A stretch of 64,000 nt of DNA from Chionis minor (lineage: Eukaryota > Chordata > Aves > Charadriiformes > Chionididae). A program made the translations under genes and the position numbers. Positions 48,106-61,800 of this stretch are shown here, one piece after another. The notes below the pieces were generated by a model, which was given only the letters and a program-made list of their open reading frames with translations, ran no database searches and was not told the origin of the DNA. The stretch is from positions 392,014 through 456,013 of the forward strand of contig VZSF01002036.1 of the NCBI GenBank assembly GCA_013398295.1, in the 5' to 3' direction. How positions within the stretch are numbered: position 1 is the stretch's first letter; every line of letters starts with the position of its first letter.

Positions 48106-51100
48106 AGAAGAATTTGCCAAGGGCATCATAAAGAGGAAGACTTCATGGGCACCTTCAAAAGAACTTACATTTAAGACATTTATTTCTAAACATTTCTATT
48201 GCTCATCACAGTGGATACCAGAGATGAGAACCCTCCCTTGGATAGCAGAAAGTGAGGAATGAGCCACCTTCAGAACTGTTTGGTCTGATTTTCTGGTGCC
48301 TTGGAAATTTTTGAAGTTCAGTTACTCTTATTTCATGAGAACTTTTTTTATTCACTAGAAGTAGATTTTTCTTTTCCTGTTATTGCTGGTTTTTCTATTG
48401 CTTCAACAGGAAATTATTTATTCAATCTCTTTTCGTTAAGTTGTTCTTAAGACTTTTCTATTGTTCTAAATAAGCCTTCTTCTTCACCTATATTTTTACA
48501 TTGCTCTTTATTTTAACTGAAATTCTCTTTCTTATGGTAAGCTTACACAGGGAAGAATTTATAATGGAAGTGCCAATAGTTCCTGCGAATATAATTCCTT
48601 TTCTCTAAATGTCTGCAAAGAAGGAGGAACTCCAGCGCTACAAAGTACAAGGCTGAATTTTGGGACAAATAAATACAGTTGTGGCTCTCCATAGACTGTG
48701 TGACACGCTCGTCATGGTAATAAAGTCTATACGTCGTCTTTTAAGCCCTAGCCTATGTCCGGGCAGTATGGAGACACCCTGATCCCCCAGATCTCCCTAA
48801 CGCAGCAAGTGAGACCTTCCTTTCACAGAAACGAGTGGAAAGCTCTGATCAACTTTAATGGGGACAGGATACTCCCCACTGTGACTAAGTAGCTACTACT
48901 GGACCCTTTAAAAGGTCCCAGCCTGCCTATTAACCGAACAGCAGCTGCTTTGGCGTTCCCAGCCCTGCGGCTGCAAAGGATGAACACCGCGGGTGGCTCC
49001 TGCGCTAGAAGGACCAGGCAGGATGAGGCTGGAGGAAAGAGGGAAGGAGGGCAGAGGGACAGAGAGTACGCATAGGAGAAATCCAGGGTGCTTTGTACTT
49101 CTGTACAGTTCAGATGGACTGCCTGTATGATGGGGACAGTAGCCTTGACCTCACTCAAGTCTTAACTAGTGAATTCATGTTTATGAAGCTAACTACAACG
49201 TCCAGACCAAAGGTTTTTCAAAACAACAAGGGATTTGTATAACTCACAGAGTGAGATAAGCTTGTGTTTCTATGATACTGACTCTAAAACTAGAGGTCAG
49301 AAGTTGATCCTGGAATAACTTTGTTTCCCATTCACAACTAAACAGGAAAATGTATTTTTGGCAGGAGCGTGTCCCTTCTCCGAAGCCTGCTCCCACCGTC
49401 ACCCCTCTGCCCGTGCACCTCAGCCTCTGCTGCAGAGCTACCCTGAATGAGAACTGCAAGAGACTGCGAGCGAAATCAGGCCTTATTGTCAGTCTGAAAC
49501 ACTTTTTAGTGTTTTGTTTAGTGGTATCAGTCTTTCTCTGGCATACGGTGCAAATCGTGGAGTGCATCAATCACGGCAGCTTCTCAAAACAATCTATTCT
49601 CAGCCCTTGTTTCGCAGCGCAGGACTAAGTAAAGTTCCAGGTACTTTAAATCTCTTTTATTGAATAAGTCTGTGCTGCTATAATTCAGAAACCAGTGTGG
49701 TTCAGGGGTGTATTATTGCATGTGAATGATAAACTGTAGTTCATGACCTGAGTCTAATGGTTACTTTATCAGTTGCAGTGGACAATTAAGTGACTGAGTA
49801 GTGCAACCGACGGTGAAGAACAGATTTTGCCTCCGAGCAGCTTTCAGGAGTTAGATTTCGCTGTATCATGTTCAGAAAGGTCAGAGCTCTGGCCAGATGA
49901 CCAGTATAGCAGTGCAGATGGCACTGTGTGTCACCTGGCCGCTCTGGGCCTCTGCAACCTGCTGCAGAGGGCTTGGGTTCAGGGAAAGGTTATGGGCATA
50001 TGCAACGGCGGCACATTACCGGCTCGTGAGGAAAACAGCTCTCTTTTTGCACCAGAGGTGGAAAATCAGCACAGCAGCTACGTCCAAGACACGACAGCAG
50101 ATTGCGGCCATTTCAGGTGTTATTTAAGCAAAGGAAATAAAGCTTTGAATCCTTAATTCTGATCACCTTGCTATATAGGAGGGAAACGTTGACATAAATA
50201 TCTAGATAATTAATAACAATGCTCTCTTCCGCTCTGATACCATTGCGGTCCTTTTTGCTTCTCTAAGCCCCAAAAATATTAAGGCTCAAATTTAAATAGT
50301 CAAGCTAAGAAGCCTCTTTGCAAGACAAGAGTCTAATTAATACACACAGTTGTAGACTGGCGCATGCAAAGCAAATTACCTTCTTTGCACCTGACCAGAA
50401 CTAGTCAGAGATTTAGTATGATGCAAGTCACAGAAAACTCTTCTTCTTAAGTCTCAGTGCTCTTTTTTCTTAGAAAATACCTAATTTGCTCAGCTTAGGT
50501 GTAAGTTTTGCAAATCAAAAGTGTTGGCTGGGCATGTCGACATTGAAGAAACGAAGGCTACTCTGACTGCCTTGGCTTCCTAGGAAATATGGTCCAGTAT
50601 GACTTATTTAATTCTGAAAATGGGTTCAGGTGACCCCTAACCAAATGGAAAAGTTATTGTTGGCTAGATCTGTGGTAGTTTCTATGAAGAGTCTGAAGAA
50701 GAGACAAGACCATCTTTCAGAAAGTTTCTACACTGTAACTTCTTACACTGTTCATTAACTGATTCTTCATGATTAAGATTTTACAGTGTTCGGATGGAGG
50801 AAACAATCTGAATTTAAATAATAATAATAATAATACATGAAAAAGACTGTTTCAGACAAAATAGATTATTCAGAAGCATGTTTTTGATGCAGCAAAAGAG
50901 AGGAACTGGTAGCATTTAAAAACTGGTGGCCAGCTTGAGCAAATAAAAAAAAAATTCTTTGGGTTGAACAAAGATGGAGAATTGTATTCCTAATAGCAAA
51001 ATAAAAAAATCAGCTCAGATTGACTTAAAATGTTAATGTGGACCTGACGTGAAAAGTTTGGGGTTTAAGTGTTGCTTTATAACCTTTCCTAAGCTTTTAA

Positions 51101-52844
51101 AAATAGATACATCTTGAAGTAAAAAAGATATTTGAAGACAAAAGATTCAATAAAGCATTCTGAAAATGTCACCATGAAGTCCTTCTGTTTATGCTGAAAT
51201 ATATTTGTGGAACTCAAGTAAAATATGTGAAAAAAAAATTCTTTCCCCTAAACTGCATTTTTCAAAGATGAAAAGATGCCATGTACCAAAGATACTTCTT
51301 CCTCTAATGAACAGTCTATTTTTACAGGATTTTAGATTGGAGGTCAAAGGAACAATGCGAATTATTAATAAAGGATTCGATTCTGTGTTCCTCAAATTGA
51401 GCAAAAAAACCTACTGAAATTCTCAGGAGTTTTGTTCTATAAAAGGAAAGACAAAGAAAAACAAAATGTGCCTAAAGATTATCATCTATGTTCATCATTT
51501 TTGGGATATTTTGATACTAACAGTGTGCCTACTACTAGATGCCTAGTTCTGGTCCCCTCAATTCATGATGAAGATCAGTTTGCTCAGGGGTGAAATCCTT
51601 ATTTCAGCAAGACAGTTTGCTCTGGAAAACATTCTAGTCATCCTGACGAGTAAGAGAATCAAACTCTCACTGCCTTCTTTTGTGTAATAGTTTTCCAGTT
51701 AAAAAAAATATAATTTCACACTTTACAGTAAGTCATAGTTGCTCTCAATTAAATGCATGGAGTACGGTGACATCTATAGGAGGCTTTATGTCTCTACATT
51801 TAAGTTGGTTTTCCATGCTATCATGTATACACCTCAGAGATGATTGTCATATAATTTGTATGAAATATCAGAAGGCAAATTAATCATCAACATTTTAACT
51901 TAGTTTAGGTCTCTCTGGAGAGTTAAAGAGAACTAGAATGCATTCTGTAAAATAAATGCTCTCAAACACAGCTGGGAAAGCTGAAGGAAGCAGGAACAAT
52001 TGCTATGGTAACCATGTAATGGGATTTAAAAAAATCATGGAAAGTAGGAAGAGAGTGAGAGCAAGAACACAGTACCAAATTTGTAATACCAAATGAATTT
52101 TGTCATCATCAGTGAAACTTCTTTATTAAACATTATTTAATCCTGTAAATAAGAAAGCCACAAGCAGAAAACAACACACAGCAAATTATCTGACAGAATC
52201 TTATGTACAGATGCCACATTGCTTCTTTCTCTTTCTATCTGCTCTGCATAATGCTGTATAATGTCCCACTGTAGCAAAGTCATTCCTGGCACAGCAAAAG
52301 CCAAAGGAGAGAACATTCCAAAGAAACAGTCTTTTTGGAAATATGAAAGATGGTGTGACCCTCAAACCCCACAGATCAAGATATGTAACTGGGAGATCCT
52401 GTCTCATGTAACGGTAAAATAATGCTCCTGCAAGCATCAGCTGAATGGCCTTGAGGGTTTCCTTAAGTTAACAGGGCTCCTGCACTTGGAGATTGTCTCA
52501 AGAATATATTGTTCAATGGTAAATTAATTTATTATGTATTTTTACTTGTGTAATTGAATACAGAAAATCTGCAGTTTCATTTTTGGTATGAGGATAAAAA
52601 TAAAGGTATTTTTACTCTGCTTAAAGAAGATCATCATGTTATAGCTGACAAATCCTTTTGTTTCTGACTATATCTGCATGTTTATTTAACTACTTTTGAT
52701 TTTTCAAATTTAAGTGGAATGGTTCCAAATGCTTCTAAATGACTGCAGAAATGTTCCATACAAATACTTTGTTCTGACTGAAAATTAATCTTGATTTAAA
52801 AAGAAAACCATTGACAAAAGTTTTGAACTTTTATGTAAAGATCT
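48106..52844. other. Unique non-coding DNA
   Basis: No gene is recognised. GC-richer patches lie at about 48945-49080 and 49365-49470. A plus-strand frame open from about 49794 to 50156 is discussed in findings. Six AAT units lie at 50817-50834. A-runs and T-runs are short. Confidence 0.5.
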
Positions 52845-53070
52845 TTCAGATTGGATATTAGGGAAAGGCTCTCCACTGAGAGGGTGGTCAGTCACTGGAA
52901 CAGGCTCCCCAGGGAAGTGGTCACCAAGCCTCTCTGAGTTCGAGCATGTGGACAACATTCTTAGTTGTATGGTTTAATTTTAGGTAGCCCTGTGAGGAGC
53001 AGAGTTGGTCTTGATGATCCTTATGGGTCCCTTCCAACTTGAGATCTTGAGATATTCTATGATTCTATTA
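52845..53070 (+). mobile_element. CR1 LINE retrotransposon, 3' end only
   Basis: The copy starts within TTCAGATTGGATATTAGGG and has AGAGGGTGGTCAGTCACTGG and AACAGGCTCCCCAGGGAAGT. It continues through TTGATGATCCTTATGGGTCC and CTTCCAACTTGAGATCTTG, and ends with ATATTCTATGATTCTATTA. This is the standard 3' untranslated part of avian CR1, in the sense orientation, with the octamer-type tail. About 225 bp remains. No open frame is left. Confidence 0.92.
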
Positions 53071-54769
53071 TTCACCATGAAAATATGACACACATTTTTC
53101 AGGTTTTCAGAAATCAGAAAATTTTTCTTTTCTTTTTTTTTTTTTTTGGTCATCAACTGTGGTGAAACAAAACATACCTAAAATATGGTTAAGCACTGGT
53201 AAAAAAAAGTCTAGCCAAAAAACCCTTTTGGTCTGAAGTTTCATCCAGCACTCCATCCGCTGGATGGTGGGACACAATGGAACTGGGACACAGCTTATTC
53301 TTCTAAGAGTAAGAACCTCCACATCTCCTGGTATTCGGTTTCCAACTATCTCTCCAACCAAAACAGGTTCTAGTAAGGGTACTTCATGGTGGTCTCACTG
53401 CTAGGACAAATATGAATAATATATTTTTTTTGTTCTTCTTAGTCAAATGAAGCCTAGACGTATTTTCACTAATTTTGTACACTTCATTTTAGAACTTCCC
53501 AAATTTCTACCCAAATGATTCCTCTAAGCCCCAGATTTATCCTAAATTGTCTGATCCACAAAATAAACAAAGACATCCTTTAGATCACTGCAAAATTTCA
53601 TGTCTATCATAATTCCCCTCCAAACACAATAAATGAGGTATATCATTATCATTTCCACCATATTATGATGCCTCTTAAACTACTATTTTTACCTTCCCTT
53701 TCAGAGGTCAGTGATAAAAATAGCATGGGTGTGTGAGAGCAGCAGCAAAGGATGAAGAGAATAAATAGACATAATTATTTTTCAAAAAGAAAAAAACAAA
53801 ACCAAAATGGTTCAGACACCTGCAAGCCAGAAACTGATGCAAAAGACCGAGCCACAGTGAATGATCTGAAGATTATTTTCTTTCAATGAGGGGACTTGCT
53901 CCTTCACTGGACTAGCAGATTTCATAAAACAGAAGTTTTAGTAGGCTTTGTTCTCATTTAATACTGATTAATAAGTGGTAAAGAGATGGAATTCCCATCT
54001 CAGGAAAATTCTGCATTTCTTTAAAATTACTTAATTCGTGCTTGAAATCAAAAAATCCCTACATTTCCCATCTTAAAAAAAAAAAAAAAATCTAGTTCAT
54101 TTGAAGATTCTAACTTCAAAAAACTTTTTGAAAAAATCAAACCCAGCACTCTAGGTTTCTAAGTTTCCTTGATCGCCAGCTTAAAAGAAAAAAGCCACTG
54201 TAAGAATCAGAACTCCCAACAATGGCTATGTGGAGACTGGATGGTTGCTGCTTACTTTCTACCAAAGTTTTCAAACTAAGCTTGGCACAAGTTTGTGATT
54301 TAATCAAGTCAGCATGCTCTAACAGAAAAACATTCTGCCACACACCCCAACAAACCAGGGAAACACTCTCTCACTGAAATTACTGTTACGTAGGTCCTCA
54401 GCTGGTTGAAAAAGCTTCAATCAAAACATTATCATCACTGCAATCTATCCTGTCTCTACCGCTGCAAGGCATCCTTAGAAATAACACTCAGAAAATACTG
54501 ACGGAAACACCAACAGGAGGGGTTGTGAGTTCTTTGGGGGAGGATGGGACTAAAATTAAAAATCATCTTGATAAATTGAAGAAATGATTTGAAATCCATA
54601 AGATAATTTGGTAAAGAATGATGCAAAACGCTGCACTGAAGAAAAATGGAATGACAGCAGCAGACCACAAACTGAATAGAAACCGAGAAAGAAAATGTCA
54701 TTTGGGGAAGGATTAGCCCGACTGCCAGAAGCAAGACATAGGAGGTGATTATTCAAATCTGTTCAGCTC
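53071..54769. other. Unique non-coding DNA with homopolymer runs
   Basis: No gene is recognised. There is a T-run at 53133-53147 and an A-run at 54075-54090. Minus-strand frames (53361-53107, 54734-54456) show no domains. Confidence 0.55.
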
Positions 54770-54996
54770 TGCGAGGTCACAGCTGTAATTCTGTGCCCAG
54801 TTTTGGACACTACACTTGAAGGAAACTGTAAGGACAGCAGAGAGAATCCATAAGAATTCAATATAAATAGGCTGTTTAGAGGAATGGCTGAAAGGATTAG
54901 CTTTGTTTACTCAAGGTGTGATGTAAGGGCATGTAACAGCGGTCTTCAGGTAAACAAAGTACTATTAAGATGACTATGATGGCTTAATGGGCTTAA
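54770..54996 (+). mobile_element. Ancient CR1 fragment (ORF2 C-terminal region)
   Basis: CTGTGCCCAGTTTTGGACAC, then GGCTGAAAGGATTAGCTTTG with TTTACTCAAGG, then GTCTTCAGGTAAACAAAG and TAATGGGCTTA are in the order of the CR1 ORF2 end ('tgtgtccagttttgggcccc...ggctgaaggaactgggtttg...gtcttcaaatatgtaaa...agtaatgggctta'). Many indels have destroyed the reading frame, so it is older than the copies at 20 kb and 53 kb. Confidence 0.72.
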
Positions 54997-57900
54997 TTTT
55001 CAGATCTATTAGTTACTGTGCAACAAACATTAAATTATACTTACACAGAAATGAGCAAACTGTTTTTAGCATCCTAGTTAAAGGAGGTGTATAAGAATAT
55101 TAGAAAATTATCTGTGAGCAATGATCCACGAGTACTCTAGCTCATCTCAAGCAGAGCATTAGATTAGGTAATAGCTACTGTTTACTTTAATCCAACTTCA
55201 TTTGATTTCTGTGAATATTTTCAGCCCACTACATTTTACTGATTACTGCATTTCACATTACATGCAATGAATTGCACTGGTATTGCGAAAGAAAAAGCAA
55301 TCTCTGTATAACAACATCTCACGTAGCAGCTAGACCTGTTCAAGCACAAAGCTGTATTGTTAGTTCTCCCGACTGCAGTAAGACCGATCGTTGTTGAATG
55401 AGCAAGACCTGAAGGTTCTGGTCAAAAGTTTATACCTTTTTTTTTTTCTTAGGGTCTGTGCTCAAGCAATACTAAGTCCATGAGACAAGGAATGAACTAA
55501 TAATAGGCAAAAACATTTTTTCTCTAAAATAGACCTCATCATATGTATTTTATGAAAATACTCTATTAGTCTACATAGACCGCTGTTCTTTTTACATTGT
55601 CTAATTTGTAAGCAGAGTAATGTATTGGAGATAGCTTACAAATTAATTTGCTGTCTTTCAGCTTGCACCCATATTCAAATTCTGGAACTGTTCTTAAAAA
55701 GAAGACTATCCAGTCTTCTGGATGATCTTTTAGCTTCTGCCTTGAGTTGTGGCATTACCCCAGGGAAGCCAAAGAAAGCAAGTGGGAGTGGAGAGAGCAC
55801 ACCTTATATCAATGCCCAGCTACTCCATGTTCATAATTAAATGTGTTCCCACTCCTCAGACATTGAATTTTCTTTTTTTTAAATAAAACACATAAGCTTT
55901 TTTCTCTGAGAAATTATTTTGTATCCCATGTCTTTACCCTGTTGAGGTTCTTGGAAGACTTTATTTAAAAGGAAGAAGAGAAAATAAATTTTAATGCACA
56001 AACCAAACAGTCACTAGAACAAAAATATAAAGGTATATAATTTTCCACTACAAAATAAAATGCAAAAAATTGCATGATGTGCTACTGTTTCAAGGTTCTT
56101 GTTATTAAAAGGAAATGCAACTAAATCCCACAGCAATAAATACCATGTGAGTGGTAGTTGCTATGGTAACTTATTCTTATTAAGTAGAATAAAAAAATCC
56201 TAAAAAAAAATACACTTTGTTGGTATGTAAGTTAAGGATGCCTCAGGGCAACCCAAAAAACATCAATGGGGCAGTAAAAAAGTATTTTAGAAACTGAAAA
56301 CAGGTGAAACATGATTATATTAAGAATCAAAACACATATATTTTGGATTAACACTTTCAAATAAGAGAAAGGGGAATGCAATACAGCCGCTGCCTAGGCC
56401 ACTGTGGGTTTCAGTTATTGGGAAAGAAATCTGGGTTTAAGTCTCTTTAGAAGACTGGAGAATGAGCAAACTACAATATCTTGTTCTTCCCTGAAGATAA
56501 ACTGGCATTTAGATACCAGTAAAGTGGAATTGACTTTCTTACTGCAGCACCTCATTAAAGCACAGGGACTTTTCACGCCCAGCATCCATCCCTCAGGTAC
56601 CCCCACCCCAAAATCCCCACTGACAAATTTGGTAGAAAGAACTCACAGCTACCACAAAGAAAAGACCCCAGAGAAATCTTATCATTGCCTATTATACCTG
56701 CAGCAGATACATATGTATTATTAAAGTAGCCAGCCACTGGATGTCATTGTTATTCCACAGAAACATAACGAAGAAAAATAACTGCAAAATCTTTGAAGCC
56801 ACCCAAAATGAGAGGCAACATACACCCTAGCTTCAAGCACGTACTGTACAAGTTAGTCTCAGCATCTTGCTTCCCAAACAGTTTAACTATTTTTAAATGG
56901 ACGAATAAGCTGTGTGTCCTATATGTGGGATTTAAAATAGCTGACTAAACATCACATGAGAGATTACACTCAGTTGGTCCTGTATATTATCTCTGTGTCA
57001 AATAAATTTCTCTTTTTTTTTGGTTTTTTTGTGGGTTTTTTATTTGTTTGGTTTTTTTGGTTTTTTTAAAAGGCATCCTGCTTTGATACGGACTTGTAAT
57101 GTTTGGAAACACCTATGCCCCATTTGAGGATGCAGGAAAGAACAATTTTGGCCCATGCATGAAGCTGTTGGCTTGCTGTGTCTGCTACTTTTCTACTTCT
57201 GCACCCAAGACTGGGAACGCTCATTTCTCGCCCCCTTTTCAGCAAGGAATCTCAGCATGTTAGTTGAAATTACTCATTATTTTAGCTCATATGTCCCTTC
57301 TTTCAGAGTGTGAACAAAAACTGCAGCCCTACATAGGCACGGCTCTGCGTAGACCTGGTTTTGCGTCCCTGCTCAGCCTGCAGTGCCTGTGTCCTGCAGC
57401 AAACGGCTTTCTGTACCACAAGAGAGAAAGGCGGAAAACTCCTTGCCCTGACGAATTGGGATTCAGCCAGCTTGATTTCTGCACCATCCTCCACCACTTC
57501 CAGGATAGGTCTCTCCAATTTGCATGTGGCGCAGGGTATTATCAAAACCAGACACAGAACCATGCAGTTCAATGGAGGTCTGGGAATGAGCGGCTGCTCC
57601 AGTGACTAGAACTGCAAGGAGTGGTTCCCATCTTATGGCAGCTCATGCTGTAACATCTCATACTACAGCTTGAAGCCATGCACTGCGCTGAAAAGGCACC
57701 TGTAAGTCACACTAGTTACAGGATTCCCGTCAGGCCTGTTTCCTATTAGACCTGAGCTTAATTGTTTCATGTACCTTGTTGCCAAGCCTGATACTGTCAC
57801 TTTGTCCGACATTTACACTGGTCTCAGTGTCATGCTAACCTGTTTAGAGTTACATGTGTGCTCCATTTATTGAGAGCTGGACTGGAATAAAAAGAGAATT

Positions 57901-58849
57901 AAGCTTGGCATGTCTGAGCTCTTACTCCTCTATTGAAATTTCAGTTGGGGTCTTCCAATTGAGCTCAGGGTATTGTTTCTAATTGTGCTTAGAAGCAGGT
58001 GCTAAGCATCTGCTTCTTGGTCCTTTGGTGTACAAATAGTGTCTCCTGCAGAGAGATCGGGGTGGACATAAGGAATCTCTAGCTCAAAAAGAAGATACTC
58101 TTCAGTTGCTTGTCTTGTAACTAACCAGTTGCTGCCAGACATCTGCAACTGGGGGTGTAATCTCCCACAGTAATTGCACAGAGAGAAGACTAGTCCATTA
58201 ATGCTTCTCATTTTTCCCTTGCTCACCCTAGTGCTCAGAGGTGTAAATTAGAGGCAGATGTGGAAGCTGGGAAGTTTTCCAGTTTCCTATTTTAGAAAGA
58301 AGTATTTTGCATTGTGGGCACTCAGCTCTCCTCAGTCTTTCTCACAGCCACAGGCAACACCACGAGAAACTCTCTGGGTGGTTAAGTAGCGTGGTTTACC
58401 AGGGCTCACGTCTCAGCTATATCTAACAGACATATGTTCAGTTAAGCTCACTCCAATTTTCCTGCAATAAAAGTAGGCTTGGATGGGAGAAAACAAGTCT
58501 GAAGGTCAGGATGCATCAGGAAGTTGGCAGATGAGTTAGTATTAAGCTGCAGGAGTAAAAAGAGGAGATGAAGAGAGGTTTCATACCTGATAGATAAAAG
58601 GAGAGAGAATTAGTTTTTCAGAAATTAGCAGGAAAAATCTATACCAGAAAAAGAAAAAAACACGTTATGTTCTCATACCCATGTCAGATGAGCCATGGTT
58701 GACCTGATCCTAATAATTCAAACACATTTGGGGGATGTGATTAATCTCAAATCACACCCAAAACCTAGTGAATCACTAAATTCCTTTCTACTGACTTAGG
58801 TTCAGATGCAGGGAAAGCACGGCAGGTTAGTGGCCCTCTTGGAGTCAAT
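54997..58849. other. Unique AT-rich non-coding DNA
   Basis: No gene is recognised. A T/G-rich tract (T-runs broken by GG) covers 57009-57067. Short frames at 57264-57609 overlap on both strands in a GC-richer patch and have no domains. Confidence 0.5.
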
Positions 58850-58873
58850 AAAAGTTACCCTCAGGTAACTTTT
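58850..58873. repeat. Perfect hairpin with 10-bp arms
   Basis: AAAAGTTACC (58850-58859) and GGTAACTTTT (58864-58873) are exact inverted copies separated by CTCA. The preceding GGAGTCAAT recalls the centre of sauropsid MITEs, so it may be the core of a decayed palindromic element. Confidence 0.75.
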
Positions 58874-61800
58874 CCTGTTAATCAGCAGTATTTACCTTTG
58901 CACTCATGTATCAGGTTGTTGGGGGTTTTTTGGTGTGTGTTCGAACTTCTTTTTCCACTATACTTACTTGTTGTCACTACAGACCTGACCTGCAATCTGC
59001 AGTATGTGAGAAAAAGGTTTTGTTTCCCCTAATATGTATCCAGGGGAAGAGGGCTGTCTGCCTGAAAATAAAATAAATTGCCTGACATATCCTAGGTAAG
59101 TGGCACTGAATGGAGCTGTCTTTAGTTTCTCTTTCAATTAATAGGAAACAGCACCTCGGGGAATTTCTAGTGCCATAGAAAAAAACCCAGGCACTGAGAG
59201 CACCAAAACAATGAGCAGTAAGATGTTATTACACGAACTGCTTCTAGAAAGAGGGCAAGGAACTGCTTGCACGATTTTTAAGGCCTTTTAGTTTCAGCAG
59301 CATTTTCTCCCTCTGAATCAACTGGCTTCATAATGCAATGAGAACATGAACTTATGCTATCTCAAAAAAGCACAAAATAGTTTCTCCCTGAAAGTACATG
59401 GGGTAGGGAAAGTAAACAATGCTCTGTTCTACAAGGCTTTGAGATGACGGTCGTGTTTGCCATTCAGAAGTAATGGACCACTCCAGACACAAGTAATGAA
59501 ATCTTCGTAGTCTGTTACATCATAATCTGGTTTTTTTACTAGTAATTTAGGATATCAGAGTGATGGGACATCCTGGTCATTAAATTAAGTCCTTGCTACT
59601 GGAGGCCAATATACCATGTAATGACCTTTGGAAGTTTACAGATCTTCATTTGAAAACCATTTTCTGTTTTGTCCCTGCTAACACACAGCTAAGTACCCTA
59701 TTTTTACTTCATTTCTCTTCCAGTGAAAATTGTCTTCTAATTTCTAGGTTATGTGTGTGTTCCACATCCACATCTACTCACTAGAACTCATAGAGAGACA
59801 CACAATTTATGCAGACTCTGAAGCGGTGTTAATCTTCACCACCGAATAAAATCCTGGTGCTAAATACTATGGTTGAGCAGGAGTAGCAGTGAATTGCTGC
59901 AGACAGCGGTTACATGAAATGTTCATGAATATGTGAAAAATATCTGTATGACTGGATGAAATGCAGTAGATGCTCTCAGCCTGTACTCTCAAATTCCAGG
60001 GCCAGTTCCCACTTTTGACAGTGATTTTTTGTGTTGTTTCGAACTAGTCGCTCATTTCTTTTTAACTCAGTTTACCTGTGAATAAGCAACAGTGTTTGGT
60101 ATCTACTTTGCTTCTGTGACTTGTGAATTCCTCAGGGCAGGGACATTTACGATGGTTCAAGACGCACAGGCACTTAAGGGCAGAACAAACCAGAAAACTC
60201 TCTGTCACATGAATAACAGGTAGTCTGCTCTTGTCACAGGAGACAGATTCAGATCTCCCACCCCGGCAGGTTTTCCTCCAACTTTTCACATATTCTTTCA
60301 AGGTTACCTAGAGCATAGGCATGAGTTTGTTGGTGAGAGTTTCTCCTACACTTTGGAGACATCATAGCCCCATCTCGTACCACAGCAGAGGAAGAAGGAG
60401 GTACCAATGGGCAGCCTCACCAAAGGGTTTACCCATCCTGTGACCCACCAGCCCGTGGGAGAGATGCCCATGGAAAGAGTGACCAGAAGCTGTTTAATTA
60501 TGTCTGTGCCCCCAGTACACAGCCAAAGACAACAAAGCCTGAACTTGGGCAAGTACTTTGCATGTTTCTGCAAGAAATAATGATAAGCCTCAGAAGTACT
60601 CAGTAAACTACACCAATCATACCTTCCCCTTGTACTCTGGACACTTAAATTCCCTGGGTTTACAACTTGCCAGGGCATTTATTTTTCCTTTCTTTCTGGA
60701 ATTCCACACAACACCTGACCCATCCTAGGGAATGCATCCATTAATTTGTAGTTGCCCAGCTGGAGGCTTCATTATCAGCTGCTTCATACCTTTCCTACTG
60801 CAAAGAAAGTCCACATCACATTGTCTGTAAAAAGCACATTCAGTAAAATGTTCCTTTGGTACTCATTTGCTGCCATTTTCTATGCTAAAACTTTCATAAA
60901 GAGAACTGGAAAGCAGAAAGTTAGACCCAAGACCATCTATCCCGGAAAGGAAACGTTTCCTAATTTGCGTCTTGCTCTAGGATCTACTCAGAAACTGTGT
61001 TTTTAAACAATGACAACTGAAATCTGCGGTGAAAAAACCTCTTGCAGTTTTTTTGGTTTTTTTAAAATTTGATTTCTAGCTGGTCAGACTAGAACTAATT
61101 GGAATTTGGCACGTTTTAGCAAGGAAAGAGGCTGCAGTCACTCTTGAAAGTCATTGCTTGAATTAGCACCGCTCACTTCAACAGTGTGGTACCTAGAGCA
61201 GTTCAGGCTGATTTCAAAGGGAATAATGGAGTAATGTTCTTTTGAAACTGGGCTGTGGCACTTTAGAAAGACACTTCCATACAAAAGACCCTAAAATAGC
61301 ACATAATAAAGTGTAATATTTCTTATTCTGCTTCCCACTCTATTCTTTAGCACCCTCCCCCTGCCATACACACACAGGCATGTGGTTTGGCAGTTGGCAG
61401 TGTTCGGTGCTTTGCATATGGTGCCTTCACACTTGGCTGCAGGACAACCTACTGCTTAATTTGCACCAGAAACTATAAAATGGGATGCTATCTTCTTTCT
61501 AAGGAACTTGTATGATATATGAACATAGATTGTCAATAGGCTCATATATTTATATCACATAGATATTATTGAAAATGCCAACTTTTATGACTATTATATT
61601 AATATTTTATCCTGACTAGAGTAATTATACATTTAATACTTAATGAGTTTAATTTATTTAAATTTAATAAATTTAATCCTTCAGCAAACATGGTTAGGCT
61701 TAAAGAAGTCATTCCCTACCTTTAAATTGCCTTGCACTTTTGTCTTCTGATGCCAGGTATTTTAGGCAAATCCTAACCCTAGAAATATGCCAGTTTGCCT

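Noticed and set aside
57264..57609. Overlapping frames on both strands
   Set aside because: Three mutually overlapping frames in one GC-richer patch point to composition, not coding.
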